Shown here: positions 13,039-26,400 of the stretch, piece by piece
How the letters are laid out: the number at the start of each line of letters is the position of its first letter
How positions within the stretch are numbered: the stretch's first letter is position 1
Source of the DNA: Rhizopus arrhizus
Lineage: Eukaryota > Mucoromycota > Mucoromycetes > Mucorales > Rhizopodaceae
Reading direction: 5' to 3'
Length of the DNA: 64,000 bases
NCBI GenBank assembly: GCA_024220505.1
Contig: JAKZZE010000020.1
Coordinates: 248,001 to 312,000, forward strand
Made by a program: the position numbers and the translations under genes
The notes under the pieces: model-generated
Databases searched by the model: none
Told to the model about the DNA's origin: nothing
The model's input: the letters and a program-made list of their open reading frames with translations, nothing else

Positions 13039-14201
13039 GACAAATGAACGACTTTTTATTAAGTAAAAAGAAAAAATAAAAGTTAAGTATTAATAAAAAA
13101 TAAAATAAAAATAAAAAGAGGAAAAAGGAAAACATGAGGTTTAGGTTTTTATGAACTTTTCCAAATTTAGCTTCCTATTTTTCATTGTGGCAGGAACTGT
13201 ACTACCTGCTTTTTCATTTCCGCCAAGAAACCTCATTATATATTAAAGCATTCTTGGATGGTTTGCAAAGTTGAACGACAGAAAATATATATAGCATTTA
13301 GCTTCTTAAATTATAGAAAGTAAAGTTGAGATTTAGTAAAAAATATGAAAAGATACAAGCAAGTTAGCGTCATGGTGTTACAGACAAAAGTTCATAAAGA
13401 AATTTAATATTTCCATAATCATTGTTACTTATATTACGATACAATATAAATCTAGCTACATTTCTCTTAAAAACGCAGAAATAAATGCATAAAACTGATT
13501 TACTATATAATGTAGTCTTTTAATTATCATATTTTATAAACAATAGTAGATTTAAGTAAAGTTGAAATGCATGTGATTGTTCTCAGAGCATATCAGGCTA
13601 TATTTAGAGCATTGGCACAGCAAGTGCTAAAGAAATGCTACATATTGTATATTTATAAAAATCTATTGATTAAAAGAGGATCATATTGATCGAAAAAGAC
13701 ACTTAAAAGACAATATTCACATTACCTCACGTAAACCCAAATGTGTGTTCAAAAGTTACGTGACAAGGCAATAGTGCAAAAAAGAGCAGTCACTAAAAAT
13801 GAATTTCCTACTTTGGTGATACAGTGTTTTTACTTCAAATCGCCTTGACATCCGCTTAGCCTTGCTCTTAGGTTTGTCGCCTTTTTTATTTCTCTTTTTT
13901 TTCTGTTGAAATTTCGCTTGTACTCAGATTATAGCATAATTGTATCTTTTGACTCTGTTTGGACAGCTGAATAAACACACACTACACATATCAATATATA
14001 GAACAAGAGAAACAAATCCTTTTTGATATCAGCTTTGTTAAATCTTCAGGTAGGAGCTAAAAAGTTTTTGGAATCAAGATGAAAGAAGAAAGTCAGACAA
14101 GCCACTTTCACTTCTCTTGATTTACTTTTTCTTTCTTATCCTTTCTTTCACTCACTTTTTTTTTTACTCTTTAAAGCACATAACAACAAAAAGTAATTAT
14201 C
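13039..14201. promoter_or_regulatory. Divergent promoter region, ArfGAP / Itc1-like
   Basis: 1.16 kb between two genes read outward. No coding potential. The edge facing the ArfGAP gene is A/T-rich (13060-13130); the edge facing the Itc1-like gene is pyrimidine-rich (14100-14170), as in other 5' regions of this window. Confidence 0.55.
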
Positions 14202-17200
14202 ATGCCTTTACTTAAACGCAAAAGAGTTCCACCTGTAGACACACCTACCTACGATTCAACCAAAAAGGAATCGAAAGAAAGCGCAGTATGGTATTCACCT
14301 CTAACGCATGAAATTTTCTTGGACTATTCGTATCCTTTTTATATATACTACTAACATAGAGCACGCACGTTAAGAACAAATGCGCGTTTATTACATCATG
14401 CATATTTTTCCTTGATTCGATATTTTTTTTAATATAGAGAATACCTAAAGCGTACATCTTTATACAAGAAGCCCATTTGGCAATGTGAAGCAACTGGAAA
14501 GTCAGGTTTAACATATATGGAAGCATTGAAAAGTGAAAAGGAAGAAAAAGATCGTACAGGAAATAAATTGTCATTGGAACTTCAAAAACGAGTATTACTC
14601 CATATTCAGTTCCGTAAGTGTGTTTTGCAGATCGCGAGTGGATATATATGTATATATATGGTAACTAAACCTTTATTTTCTGTAGAAACCCTTCGCTTGG
14701 ATGCCTTAGTAGATGACACTTACAAATATTTTGTGAATCGGTACATTCCTGGAGAGCTTGTGCAGTGCACATGGGACGATAATATTGCGTAATGTTGACA
14801 TACCTTGAATGAATTCAACAAATTTAACAGAAAAATTCCATAGATATCACGGTAAAGTGTTGGAAGTGACTGGAGATGAGGGTGATCAATACAAGGTTCA
14901 GCTTGTTGATGAAGAGTCCCTTGGAATTGAAGATATGATAAAAGTCTTACCAAAAGACAAAATCAAGTAAGTTAATGCACCTTTTATTTGCCAAAAAAGC
15001 AAGTACTTACATGATTCACAAGACGCGACCGATTTGCTTTTTCCAAAAACTTTTTAAAGAAATTTATAAAAGAGCATGCAATAAAAGACACATATATTGG
15101 AGCACCCTGGAACATTAAAGTTAGTAGTCATACTGATACAAAATCAAAAAAGAGAGATCAAAGCAACTGATGATTTTTTATTTAAACGTATAGCCTGAAA
15201 CAGCAGAAAAGTTCAATATCGATACTACACTCCCTGAACATTTATATGAAGCCAGAAACACTGCCTATGCTAAATCCAGAAAGAAGAGAACAGCAATGGA
15301 TGCCGCTTTAAACGATACGTCAGATAGCAAAAAGCCATCAACAGTTGATCCTCGTAAACTAGAACAAGCTTTGAGGTATCCTATTGAAGATTTAAACATC
15401 CCTACCTATCGCAGAGATCCTAGTGGCTTTGGCAAAATTATAGACATGACACCAGGAACTGAAGAAGCCAATAATACTGTACCAAATCCCACGGGTAACA
15501 TGCCCTTGCATCCAAAATCAACTCATAATACAACTGTTCCTGAAGATTGTTATGGATCCTTCCTGATGATCTGGTCATTTTTGAGCGTTTTTGCTCATCC
15601 TCTAAAACTATCACCGTTTACGCTAGATGATTTTGAAAGTGCACTTCAGTATAAACAATCATCTATATTAATGAGAGAGTGCAATGTTGCTTTACTCAAC
15701 GCTATTATTAAACAAAGAGATCGCTTAAAGAAAGAGAGCCAAGGAAATGGATCTACAGCTGTTGCTGCTGCTATGTCATTATATGGATCTGGTTATGAAG
15801 CATCTCGCAGCACATCATCATCTGCTTACCAAGAGACACTGCGTCGCTTTGCTAGTGAAGACACGATTGACGAAAACCACATTTGGCGATTCCGTCCTCC
15901 TATTAAGCATAGAGATACCAATCCTGACAGAGGTTGCGGTAGTCCGGAGATAGAAGCGATTAGTCGTGATTGGGATCATGGAACAGTTGATACAGAGGAA
16001 GAGCGTGAAGGATGGGAAGATATATTGATCGGATTTCTTAACCAGGTAAATATAAGCAACCTCCATGAGAGAAGTAAAAGAAAATCCTCAATTTTGTTAA
16101 TAACAATAGCTCGCACCCCTTGAAATGCTTGAAGATATTGATAGAATTTTGGCTTCAATCGTTCTATTTCCAGAATGTACGCTTGAGGATCGCGAGAATG
16201 CTTATGCAAGTTTAAACCTTAGAGACAAAGTTAAAATATTTGAACTTTTGATAAGTGTTGCAAATGAATCTTATATTATCAAGTACGTACAAGAATTCAT
16301 ATGCTTCAAGAAGAAGACTAACATGTAAATCAATTTTTCTTTTTTAGGTCATATATGGATGAATGTCAAGAGCAAATGACCGAGCTTAGAAAGCAAAAAA
16401 TAGAATTAAGTCGTGAACGCAAGAGAATGTAATTATAAAATTACATAAAATAGAACTTTATTTGGAGCTAATTATATGCTTTTCTTTTTTTGTTAGAAAT
16501 GCTGAAAGACGTGAACTGGAAGATAAACAGAATGAAGAAAATAATCAAATTAAGGAAGAGCAAGATGAAATCAGTGATTCAGACAATGATTCAGCCACAA
16601 GTGATAATGAAGATAGTGCATTGTACGTCCATTTATTTAATTGTTTTCACTAAATAACGCCCATTTTTTATAAACAATAGGTTAAGAGCTCAACGCCAAC
16701 AAGAACATCTTACCCGCCACGAATCCAGACAAGAAGCAATGCGACGTCGTCAAGCTGAAAGAGAAGAAAGAGAAGCTAAGCGTGTAAAACTTCATCATTT
16801 ACAACGTGAAGAAGCTCGAGCAAGAAACTTAGAGCAAAAGACACGTAACGAAACGCGCAAGCGACTAGACGATGAAGAAAGAATGTTGCATAAAAAGGAA
16901 GAGCAAGTCGAGCGAGAGCTTCGTAAATACAACACGCACCGTATAAAACCTCTTGGACGTGACAAGTTTTACAACCGTTATTATTATTTGGATGATGTTG
17001 GAGGTACACTTTTGCATGGTTCTGGAAGACTCTTTGTCCAGTGTCCTAGTGATACGGATTTGATCATCATTCAAGAGCGTGATCATATCGAATCTTTAGA
17101 TACCAAGGTGAATGCACCATGCGGGCGTGGAGGAGGGGCAAATTTTGTCTCTCAATTGCTTAAAGGACAAGGGTTTGAGAAAGAAAGCGAATACATGGAA

Positions 17201-17617
17201 CAAAGATTGAAGATTTTAAATGGAGAACAAGTAGAAAATCCAGTACAAGCCTGGTGGCATGTGTATGATAACCCTGAACAGGTAATGTTTTTATTGCGTT
17301 TATATTTAAGCATTTGATTTATGAGTATAAACAGTTGGACGAACTTCTGTTGTGGTTGAATCCTAAAGGTATCCGTGAATATCGACTTAAACGAGAACTA
17401 GAAAAGTACCATCAAAATTTAGTGGCAGGAATGAAGAAACGATTGACAGTAATGTTTTCTATAAATTAAAAGAGCAGTTAGGTTAAACTTATTTTTTTTT
17501 TTATAGGACCAAGCCAATACAAGTAAAAATGAAGTATTCCGTCGTGCAACTCGAAACAAATCTACAACTACATTCGCACCTGGCTCTTGGCTTGCTTATA
17601 CAAACAAGCTTGCATAA
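14202..17617 (+). CDS. Itc1/ACF1-like WAC-DDT-WHIM chromatin remodelling subunit
   Basis: Predicted 894-residue accessory subunit of an ISWI-type nucleosome remodeller (yeast Itc1, animal ACF1/BAZ1A). Twelve exons: 14202-14329, 14438-14613, 14686-14788, 14844-14966, 15023-15119, 15194-16045, 16110-16282, 16348-16428, 16497-16622, 16681-17281, 17335-17448, 17507-17617. The N-terminus MPLLKRKRVPP and the WAC domain (about 30-135; VWYSPLTHEIFLDY, PIWQCEATGKSGLTYMEAL) are typical, and DRFAFSKNFLKKFIKEH...APWNIK follows. DDT is at about 325-385 (YGSFLMIWSFLSVFAHPL). WHIM-type segments lie near 706-730 (GRDKFYNRYYYLDDVGG) and 811-850 (WWHVYDNPEQLDELLLWL), with a coiled coil between. It has no bromodomain or PHD, so it is Itc1-like rather than full BAZ. 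Confidence 0.93.
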
Positions 17618-17965
17618 TTCATAGATAAAATAAACATCACATACTTTCTTTAATAATAGCAGCCACATTAATATGTCGGTAATATAGATTATCTTTGTAT
17701 AAAATAGTACAAGGCCAAGTTATGCTTTATTCAATAAATTCTTCTTTATTCATTATAGCTTTCTAATTCCTTATGATCGACAGTTCAAATTCAAACAGAG
17801 TAAACGGACTTTGTTTTATGCAGGATAAAATAGACACAAAAAAGGGGGATAAATAAAAATACGAGTGTGGGAATTGTAGTTAGCCATTTAAAGCGAGAAA
17901 TAAATAAGGAAAAATAAATAAACAATCGTTTTCCTTTTCCTTTTCTCTTTGTATCTTCTTTAATC
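17618..17965. promoter_or_regulatory. Short intergenic region upstream of the transhydrogenase
   Basis: 348 bp between two plus-strand genes. The stretch 17926-17960 is a strong pyrimidine tract (repeated ttttcc) directly ahead of the start codon, consistent with a core promoter and 5' leader. No other feature is seen. Confidence 0.5.
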
Positions 17966-19684
17966 ATGGCTGCTGCTGCATCTCGTTCAAATGTTACACG
18001 TTTATTAAAAATAATTCAATCTGGAGCAAACAGCTGTCCTTGTCACTCTCATGCTCACTCTACTCCTGCTACTGCTGGTGCCTTTTCTAGTTTATTGAAA
18101 TATGGACGACACTATGCTAGTGCTGCAGAAACCACAGATTATGCATTTGAAATGGCCGCTAGTAATATTCGATTCGGTCCAGGCGTTACGAGGTATAGAA
18201 AAAGAGATGGGAGAGTATGATTTTTTTTATTAAAGCAAATCTAGCGAGATTGGTATGGATTTAAACAATATCCAGGCTAAAAAAGTTGCAGTTTACACAG
18301 ACAGTACAGTAAGTGACACACAGATTGCTTTCTAATTTTTTTTCTCACGCTACAAATAGATTGCCAAATTACACCCATTGAAGGCAGTAGTAGAATCATT
18401 GGAAAAGCACAAGGTCAATTATGTTGTTTATGATACATGCCGCGTAGAACCTACAGACACTAGTTTCAAACAAGCAATTGAATTTGCTCGTAAAAACAAC
18501 CCTGATGCATTTGTTGCTGTTGGTGGTGGTTCGGTCATTGATACAACCAAGGCAGCCAGTTTATACAGCGCTCATCCCGAAGCTGATTTCTTGGATTTTG
18601 TCAACGCACCCATTGGTAAAGGTTTACCCATCAGAAAGAAGTTGAATCCTTTGATTGCCGGTAAGCGTGTGAAAAAATAAAAAAGAGGATAGGAACTGAC
18701 GCTTTGTACAAGTTCCCACTACGGCTGGTACCGGTTCAGAAACAACAGGCACAGCCATCTTTGATTATGAACCTCTTCATACAAAGACAGGTATCGCTCA
18801 CCGTGCTCTTAAGCCTCTTCTTGGTATTGTCGATCCCCTTAATACTCGAAGCATGCCTTCTCAAGTTCACTGCTCTAGTGGTTTAGATGTTTTGTGGTAA
18901 GAAAATAAGATAAAGGCACATTCGATGAAGGAACTGAACATGTCACAGTCATGCTTTGGAATCCTATACCGCTTTACCTTATAATGAGCGTTCTCCTCGA
19001 CCTAAGGATCCTATCGAAAGACCTGCTTACCAAGGCTCTAATCCTATCAGTGATGTCTGGTCTTTGCACGCTTTAAAGATGGTCGTTAAATATTTACCTC
19101 GAGCCACCAAGGATCCTGAAGATTTTGAAGCACAAAGTCAAATGTTGCTGGCAGCTACTTTTGCTGGTATTGGATTTGGTAATGCTGGTGTTCACCTCTG
19201 TCACGGCTTGAGTTATCCTATCAGTGGATTAAACAAGAGTTATAAGCACCCTGGCTATAACGTTGAACATCCCATTATTGTAAGTAAAAAAAAAAAAAAA
19301 AAGCTAACCATCCTGCATAAACAATTAAATCCTTTGTATTAGCCTCATGGTGTCTCTGTCGCATTGACTGCTCCTTCAGTGTTCCGTTTCACCTCTAATG
19401 CTTGTCCTGATCGACATATTGATGCTGCTGCTGCCTTTGGTGTTGATCCTGCCAGAATCAAGGACTCCATGGCTGGTGAAGTACTTGCAGAGAAATTGAC
19501 TCGCTTCCTCGAAGACTTAGGATTACCTAATGGTTTAAGTGGCATTGGCTATGATACCTCTTACATCCCTGACTTGGTTGAAGGTGCTTTGCCTCAACAT
19601 CGTGTCACTAAACTTGCTCCTACCCGTGAACCCGCCCGTGAACAATTAGCTTCTATCTTTGAAAATGCCATGAAACTTTATTAG
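17966..19684 (+). CDS. Hydroxyacid-oxoacid transhydrogenase, mitochondrial
   Basis: Predicted 482-residue iron-containing alcohol dehydrogenase of the HOT/ADHFE1 group, which converts 4-hydroxybutyrate to succinate semialdehyde while reducing 2-oxoglutarate. Exons: 17966-18192, 18245-18308, 18360-18660, 18713-18896, 18949-19279, 19343-19684. The first ~50 residues are Ala/Ser/Arg-rich and look like a mitochondrial presequence. NAD-site residues follow (AVGGGSVIDTTKAA, VPTTAGTGSETTG). Iron ligands are expected in GLDVLCHALESYT and in HLCHGLSYP; family features continue with PHGVSVALTAPSVFRFT. Length fits the family. It ends 45 bp from the stop of the opposing monooxygenase gene. Its last two exons (from 19129) are duplicated at 40.8-41.3 kb. 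One joined residue (Ser before EIGMDL) differs from the Arg usual there. Confidence 0.95.
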
Positions 19685-20244
19685 AGAAGAGCATAAAAAG
19701 GGATAAGATATATAAATATATAAAGGCAATTATGGCAATAAACTTTCTAGTTCTTTACGTATTCTCTCTTTTGTTTTTTGTAAATGTGCATCTGTAAAAT
19801 CACACCAAATCTGTGGTCTACTTTCCCCTTCTTGTTCATAATCATCATCAAAGTTTTTAACTTGAGGCAAGTCTGATTTTCCCATTTTGTTTGCTTGATA
19901 GTTTAACCAGCTAACATAGACTTCTCTACGACGTATATCGCACATATTTATTTTTGATGGCAGACCTGGCTTGAATTCTGCCTCCAGCTGACACATCCAT
20001 CGAGTTTCAGGAATATACGCATTGCCGCTCCAAACCCTTGCAATGGCTATTGCCTGTGTGTCATAATAAGGGGTAAGGCTGAATATACGAGCCATGGCGA
20101 TAAAGCAAAGTGTTGGGTCTGACATCAAGAATACTTCATGGTATGTATTCAAGGCATATTCTCGGCCCAAAACAATCTTACTCTTTGGTACATCAGCAAA
20201 TGGTGGCTGTGAAGTCGATTGATATTCATTTTCCCGAATGATCA
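19129..20244. repeat. Source copy of a 1.1 kb inverted duplication
   Basis: This segment covers the 3' part of the transhydrogenase gene, the 45 bp junction and the 3' part of the monooxygenase gene. It reappears inverted at 40213-41330. The sequences I compared differ by one base (an Ile to Val change in the monooxygenase) and by two A residues in the intron poly(A) tract (17 against 19). Retention of the intron shows copying at DNA level. Confidence 0.95.
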
Positions 20245-21515
20245 AGCCATCCAAGTACCCAAGTGAGTTTTTATATCCTGTACAGAAGAAAACCTGATCC
20301 ACATCCTTAATGAATGTTCCATCTTGAAAGGTAATAGTACCATCCACCTGTCCATTGGCATTTGAAAAGGAAACAACTTCGGGTTTGATCACAGTATCTT
20401 TTGGAATCTTGCTACGAATGATATTGATAACCAGAAAAGGGGAAGTAAAGGAGTCCTTGTAAGCCATTACGATTGACTTTGCAAAACCATCCAATGATCT
20501 TGCAATATCCACGCCAGAAATACCCACACCTACAATCAGCACGTTCTATGTATTTTTTATTTTATTTCAGCAACCCATTCAGTCTTGTTTGTGGATATAT
20601 CTATAGTTACCTTGTCTTTAAAATCTTCTGGACGTCTAAATTGTTTAGAATGCGCCACTTTTGTCGGCCACATTTTGTTATATGCAGCAAGATCTTTTAT
20701 ATCTGGTACATAGGGATCTTGGTGTAAGCCCGAAGCCGCCACTACTGCATCAAACCTTTCTCTCCATCGTGTTTCTCTTACAAACCCACTTGGATAAATA
20801 TCATACTTGCTTAGTACGAGTTCCCATTCATCACCTATTTTCATCACCCGATCAACACTTGTATTCAGCTCAATTAAGGGCAACAGTCCAAAGGCCTCTG
20901 CATAGCTTTCAAAGTAAGCCAGCATGTCTTGATGCTTTGGGAAAACAGGCATCTCTTTTGGCATGGGGAAATCTGGAAAAGCGAAAACGGTGGATGGTAT
21001 GTTGGTAACAAGATCACGATAACAAGCAGAGGGAGGGCATTTTTTTGAAAGTGCAAAAGTCAATTCAGGTGTGATTTCAAATGTTCTTTGGTACTTGGAT
21101 CCATCTGTAGGTACCTCCTTTAAACTGGATTCATCCAAAGTGACGCGACTCGTAGGTATTTTCGGTTTTGGAGGTGCTGTATCCGAATATTTCCTTTTAA
21201 AATTATTAGTATGTCTTTTTGTAACAAAAAAAACTTACCATAATCCACCGATGTATCCATTTCTTTCAAATACCTTGACATTCATTCCAGTCTCTTTTAA
21301 GTGACGAGCACTACAAAGCTACGATATAATAGTATGTAAGAATTGATTATGAAAAGAGTATGTTATGTGTGTACACCGTGAGGACCAGCACCTATAACAG
21401 CCACATTCTTTATAGGCCTTTTAAATACATAAGGATGATCAAGTGCTATTTGAGCTTGAGAAGTAATAAGTTTGACCAACTCTTCAAAGGAGAGAATATC
21501 TTTCTCTTCAGTCAT
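19730..21515 (-). CDS. Flavin-containing monooxygenase
   Basis: Predicted 539-residue FAD/NADPH oxygenase of the FMO/Baeyer-Villiger-like superfamily; the substrate is unknown. Exons: 21515-21375, 21318-21239, 21193-20611, 20545-19730. The FAD Rossmann motif VAVIGAGPHG is at 38-47, followed by GYIGGLW across intron 2. The FMO linker region contains FDAVVAASGLHQDPYVPDI and VAHSKQF. The NADPH motif VLIVGVGISGVDIA begins near 270, restored exactly by splicing at 20611/20545. Later DQVFFCTGYKNSLGY is the conserved ATG-like motif region. The start lies only 62 bp downstream of the PIP5-kinase stop, so its promoter must overlap that gene's 3' end or be very compact. The 3' 171 codons are duplicated at 40.2 kb. 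Confidence 0.93.
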
Positions 21516-21577
21516 TTTTTAACAAAAAAAAAAAAAAAGAAAAAAGAAAAACGAAAAAAATCGTATGTACAACATGT

Positions 21578-23223
21578 TTATTTTTTCTTTTTTAGTGTTG
21601 TGGATGTATTTACTGCTTGTATCATAAAGTTAAAGAACCGTTTACCATAAACAATTGGGTGTACAGCTGAAATTCCTTCTTTGTCTTGAGTGATGCTTTT
21701 CCAAACATGTTCAACCTTTTTTACAATATTGTAAGGTGTTAATATGTCAATCACACCAACGTAGTATAGTTTATCTGATGGTTTGTCTTGATCATCACTC
21801 GATCTAAATCCTCCATCATCCGCATAAAACACACACCATTTTCGCCTATTATGACAATCATGTTATTTACTACTGCTAGTACTACTTGTTGCATATGTCT
21901 GCTTACTCTTCAGAAGGATTCAAAGGTAAATCAGCTGATTCAAAACTGACGGTATTTGTATTTCTTCTTGCTTTGCGCATCATGTCTGATCTCCGGCGTT
22001 TAGCCGACCTCTTCTCTTCTGTCTTTGGCTAAATAAAACAGCTTAAGACACACGCAAGTTTTAATAAAGGACACTACTTACAGTGACGACGATATGTAAA
22101 CTTTGATTTCGAATGCATTCGGTATTTCCCTTCTTCATATCATGAATACCTACCAGCAAGCTATAATCCATTATATTCAGTCTTTTTAATGTATCCACGT
22201 CCTTTTCTAATTGAGTCAAAAACATCTTCTTCTTCTTTTCACCCAACTGTATTTTTTCATTCTTTTTCACCCAATTTTGATCTTTCAAAACTGCATGCGG
22301 ATTTTTATTGATTTCGTCTTCAGAAGTCAGTCTACCAAACGTTGATCCTTTTAGATCAAATGTGGCATGGATATCTTTGTTGGGTGGTAGTACGTTTCCC
22401 ATGATCACAAAATGTATCTTTTTTCCTCTTGGTAATTTGATGCGATGTAAGCCATAAAATCGACACAACAACGTATTTGGATTATGACAGACATGCTATT
22501 CTACAGGATAAGCATATATAATATAAAGGAGGTAAACATATGATAATACCTCATGGTACTGCTTTAAAATTTTTCTCATAAATTTATGTTCAGAATGATG
22601 TATTGTTTTAATAATAAATCGATAGTCTCTTGAATAATAAAAGAAGCTACCACTTTTGCCAGGTGAGACGATTTCACTTAAAATGTATTTATTAGTCAAG
22701 GACATCAAGTAATCTGCTGCATCAATATGAAACTTTTCTCTTAGGTGCCTGAATACCCAAGGTGAATAATCTTTAAATTTAAAATCATATTTCACACCTG
22801 GCGTTAATTCATTGCCCGTTCTATCCATGGGAATGTGCGTTAGGTGGGTTTAACAATTACAGCTGGTTGTCTTTTTTTATATATTATTTACTCGTCAAAG
22901 GCTAGTTTATGGGCTGCTGTAAAATCTTCTTCGGTTAAGGGTCTTTGTATCTTTGCTGATACACGTCCGACTGCAATACGTATACCAGTCAACATATCAT
23001 ACATTAATTGATAATTGGGGTGTCCTTCTGCTACTTTTGTACCAATAGTTACACGAACTTCTTCTTCTTCTGTATCATCTGCATAAGTCTTTCTTTTTGT
23101 ATTATCTTGTGGTAGGATCCGTGTTGAAATCACTTTTTCATCCATTGTAAATCCACTATCCTTTCTTTTGGTTGGACTTGTTTCTGGTTCATTTAATACC
23201 GGATTGAATACTGCAACAGACAT
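21578..23223 (-). CDS. Phosphatidylinositol-4-phosphate 5-kinase (Mss4 type)
   Basis: Predicted 468-residue type I PIP kinase that makes PI(4,5)P2 at the plasma membrane. Exons: 23223-22892, 22820-22550, 22495-22082, 22028-21907, 21845-21578. The kinase core starts near 70 ([20 protein letters not shown]). It holds the nucleotide-binding segment [39 protein letters not shown], the catalytic [12 protein letters not shown], and the metal-binding/activation loop [24 protein letters not shown] whose KK pair favours PI4P. An Arg/Lys-rich insert ([11 protein letters not shown]) precedes the loop and could help membrane or nuclear targeting. The N-terminal extension is short compared with yeast Mss4. 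It lies in tandem with, and 241 bp from, the RhoGEF gene, whose family needs PI(4,5)P2 for recruitment. Confidence 0.95.
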
Positions 23224-23464
23224 AAAATATGAAGGTAAAAGAAAGAAGGAAAGAAAGGAGTCGGAATATAAATTATTTTTTATACAACACTTTGAAATGA
23301 CGTGAAGTGTGCATTATTCTTGGCACGCCAAAGATTTTTTATACTAAAATTGGTATTTTAGCGCCCTGCATTGTTATTGTATAAGAGTGATCGCCTTCAT
23401 TCCCCCCTTTTATGTTGTCATACATGAAATTCCACGCACAGAATAATATTTACACAATAATTTA

Positions 23465-26400
23465 TTAGTTTGCTATTAGACAAAGTTCGAATATTGTTTG
23501 ATAAGTTGGGTCTAATGGATCTACCATCGTTCCAATGATTAAAGGTACTTTGTGTTTATGTCCACTTTGAATACAGGATATATTCTTGCCTAATATCACT
23601 TGTTTTAATTGTCCCTATACATCATTGCTATTAAAAAAGAGAAAGAGAGGGAGAAAGAGAGTGTATGGCTTACGTCAATGATACTTCTTATTTCAATAAA
23701 TTGGTGTTCAAATGCAATGATATAAGGATGATGATATGCGAATGCTGTCGGATTGCCTTCCCACTCAATTTTGAAATTTTTTTCTGCTCTTCTTCCTTTT
23801 CTGTCAATATAAAACGCATATCGATCATAACATATCAAATAGTTGCCATTAGGTACTTGGAATACAGAAATACGTTTGATAATGGGACTCATTGTCATTT
23901 GTGCATTAGAAGTCTCATTTTTAGTTATGAACTCTAAATGCTTGTCTGATGGATCCAGTAATCCTATATAAAACGGATTAACATGAGCTTATTGTATGTA
24001 CATTCATATTTACGATCGGGTTTCTTTGTGTTCATGTCAACTGCAATCATGCCAAGTGGTGTTGTCAACAAGATCATGGATTTGGTTGTATCAATCGCCC
24101 ACACATCACACGGACTGTAAATCGGCTTGAGTGGATTGACTTGTGTGTTGGTAAATGACAGGGATGGGCGGATAGAAAATTTGCTCAGCAAAGACTTCTT
24201 TTTCATCTCTGTTTTAGGCATCGAGGGCTCATAAATCTCAATCTCTGTACCATTGACGGAAGGCGGTTTGGGGACGCAGATCAAGATGCGATTAAGACAT
24301 GTACCGACATGAAAGAAGGAAACATTGCCCTGCACTTTTCTTCCAAAATGCTGAAGTGATCCATCCGGTCGACCATTGACAACGATGTCTAATGGATACT
24401 GCCAGAGAATATGATCCGCTAAGACTAATAGTAGACTGTATTCCTCTAGGACATGCACCTGGTACACTTTTTCGAGTGGTAATATCTTTCTGGGTACCAC
24501 ATTGGACGCATTCTTTCTTTGCCCAATGTATAATCCAGACTCAGTTGCTAACATATAGTATTGTCCATCATCTTTTTATTGTTATTTACAGCTGTCCTTT
24601 TATGTTTATGTGTAAACTTACCAAAAACAACCATATGATGAATGCTCATATCAGCAAAGAATTCATAATCCTTGACTGCTTTAGCGATCTGAAACACATG
24701 CTGCCCTTTTAGCTTAGCTTCCTTTTGTTTTCGAATTGTATCATGCCATATCCTTCGGTTATGCTCTGATGGCGCATAGAGCATGAAGGCGTCTTCTGCC
24801 ATTCTTCCTTCATGGAAAAAAGTAATGGGTGATCCCAATTTGACACTATTACTGCTTAGCAAGCTCTCTGTACTACTTGTACTGCCTCTTGAATATCGCG
24901 AGATTGATAGTGAATTTGTATTACTTCTATGTGTACCCAATTTCTCTGCTGCCGTAGATAATAGTGTACTAGAAGATCGTTGTACGCTGCTCTTATCAGA
25001 TGAAGGTAAAGAGACACCAAGCAATTCAATAGGAATAGGCTACAATCTTATATTAGAAATAACAATAAAGATGGCATCTTTAATCATTTATACCCTATTC
25101 CTTATATTATAATGTTCTATAGCGTTGATCACCTTGACTTTTGCAGTCACCAAATAATGATCAAACAAGATTACTTGATATTCAGTTGAATCAAGGCCAG
25201 ACGTCCTTCTTAATGTACCTTGTTTAATAATACATCGACCTTCGTCTAACAGCCTCAAGTCCATTTTGTCTCGCTTATTTTTAAAGGTAAGATTCGCATG
25301 GATCTGCTGCAAATCAAATTTATTCTTTGCTCTTCCGGCCTCATTATTGACTTTTTGTAAGTACTGTTTGATGGAAGCAATGATTTTGGGTATATGTTGT
25401 TTGTCTGGGTGATCTTGCTCTGTTCTATCACAAATCTTGTCCAACAAGAGCGTATATCTTCCAAGTCGTGTAGTTGGTTTTGTCAAGTAACCGTTCAATT
25501 CTAATTTGCGTGATGCTTTGTGTCTTTCTGTCTGTTCCGCAAAAAGAGCAAACCGTGGATTGTTATACTTTTCTAATTCGTACGTATGCTTAGCTTGATG
25601 CTGTCTTGCACCATAATAAACAAAAGGTTCAAATTCTGCAGTGAATTGCTCCATAATATCGCTGATTTGTAAAACAATTGGATGTTGCTGCTGTCTTTCC
25701 TTTAATGCTAATGTGAGTCGTGTACTGATATCGTAAATTTCTTTTATGTTTGAAAAAACTTGGTTTATGAATGTATCTCTTCGTTTTATTGGGATAATGT
25801 CATTTGTTTTTAATGGTTCAATCCACATCTAAGTTAAACAGTCAATACTTTCTTTAATAATATAATGATAACTTACATCAATGACATATTTCAAATCTTT
25901 TAAGAAACTTTCTTCGGTATAAATTAATTCAAATATAGTCTCTTGCCTTTTTCTTTCCAAGGCAGAAATAGAAAATAATACATAATCATCAATGTAATTT
26001 GACCAGAGTGGTTGATGCTTTTCTATTTCATGTGTATAAGCTGTAATTCTTTTCTCTCTTGTATCTACACTCTGTGGTCTATTTCTCTATATAGAATATT
26101 CAACACATAGATACACACTGTGGTTATTTCTACTTTACCAATCTTTCTTTGTTTGGACATGTGTAACTGTAACACGGAAATAAATAATTGCATGTAGGAG
26201 AATAACAGCAGGTCAATTCAGTATAGACACCATGCGGTAATAATAACATGGTTTGATGTGTATCATTTTCTTCTTCTTCTTCATATTCATCATCGCTGTT
26301 AACATGATGGGTGGGCATAGAAGCAATACTGCCACTAATACTACTGCTACTACTGCTGCTGCTATCAGTGTGGTGATAACCGTGAAATATGAGATCATTA

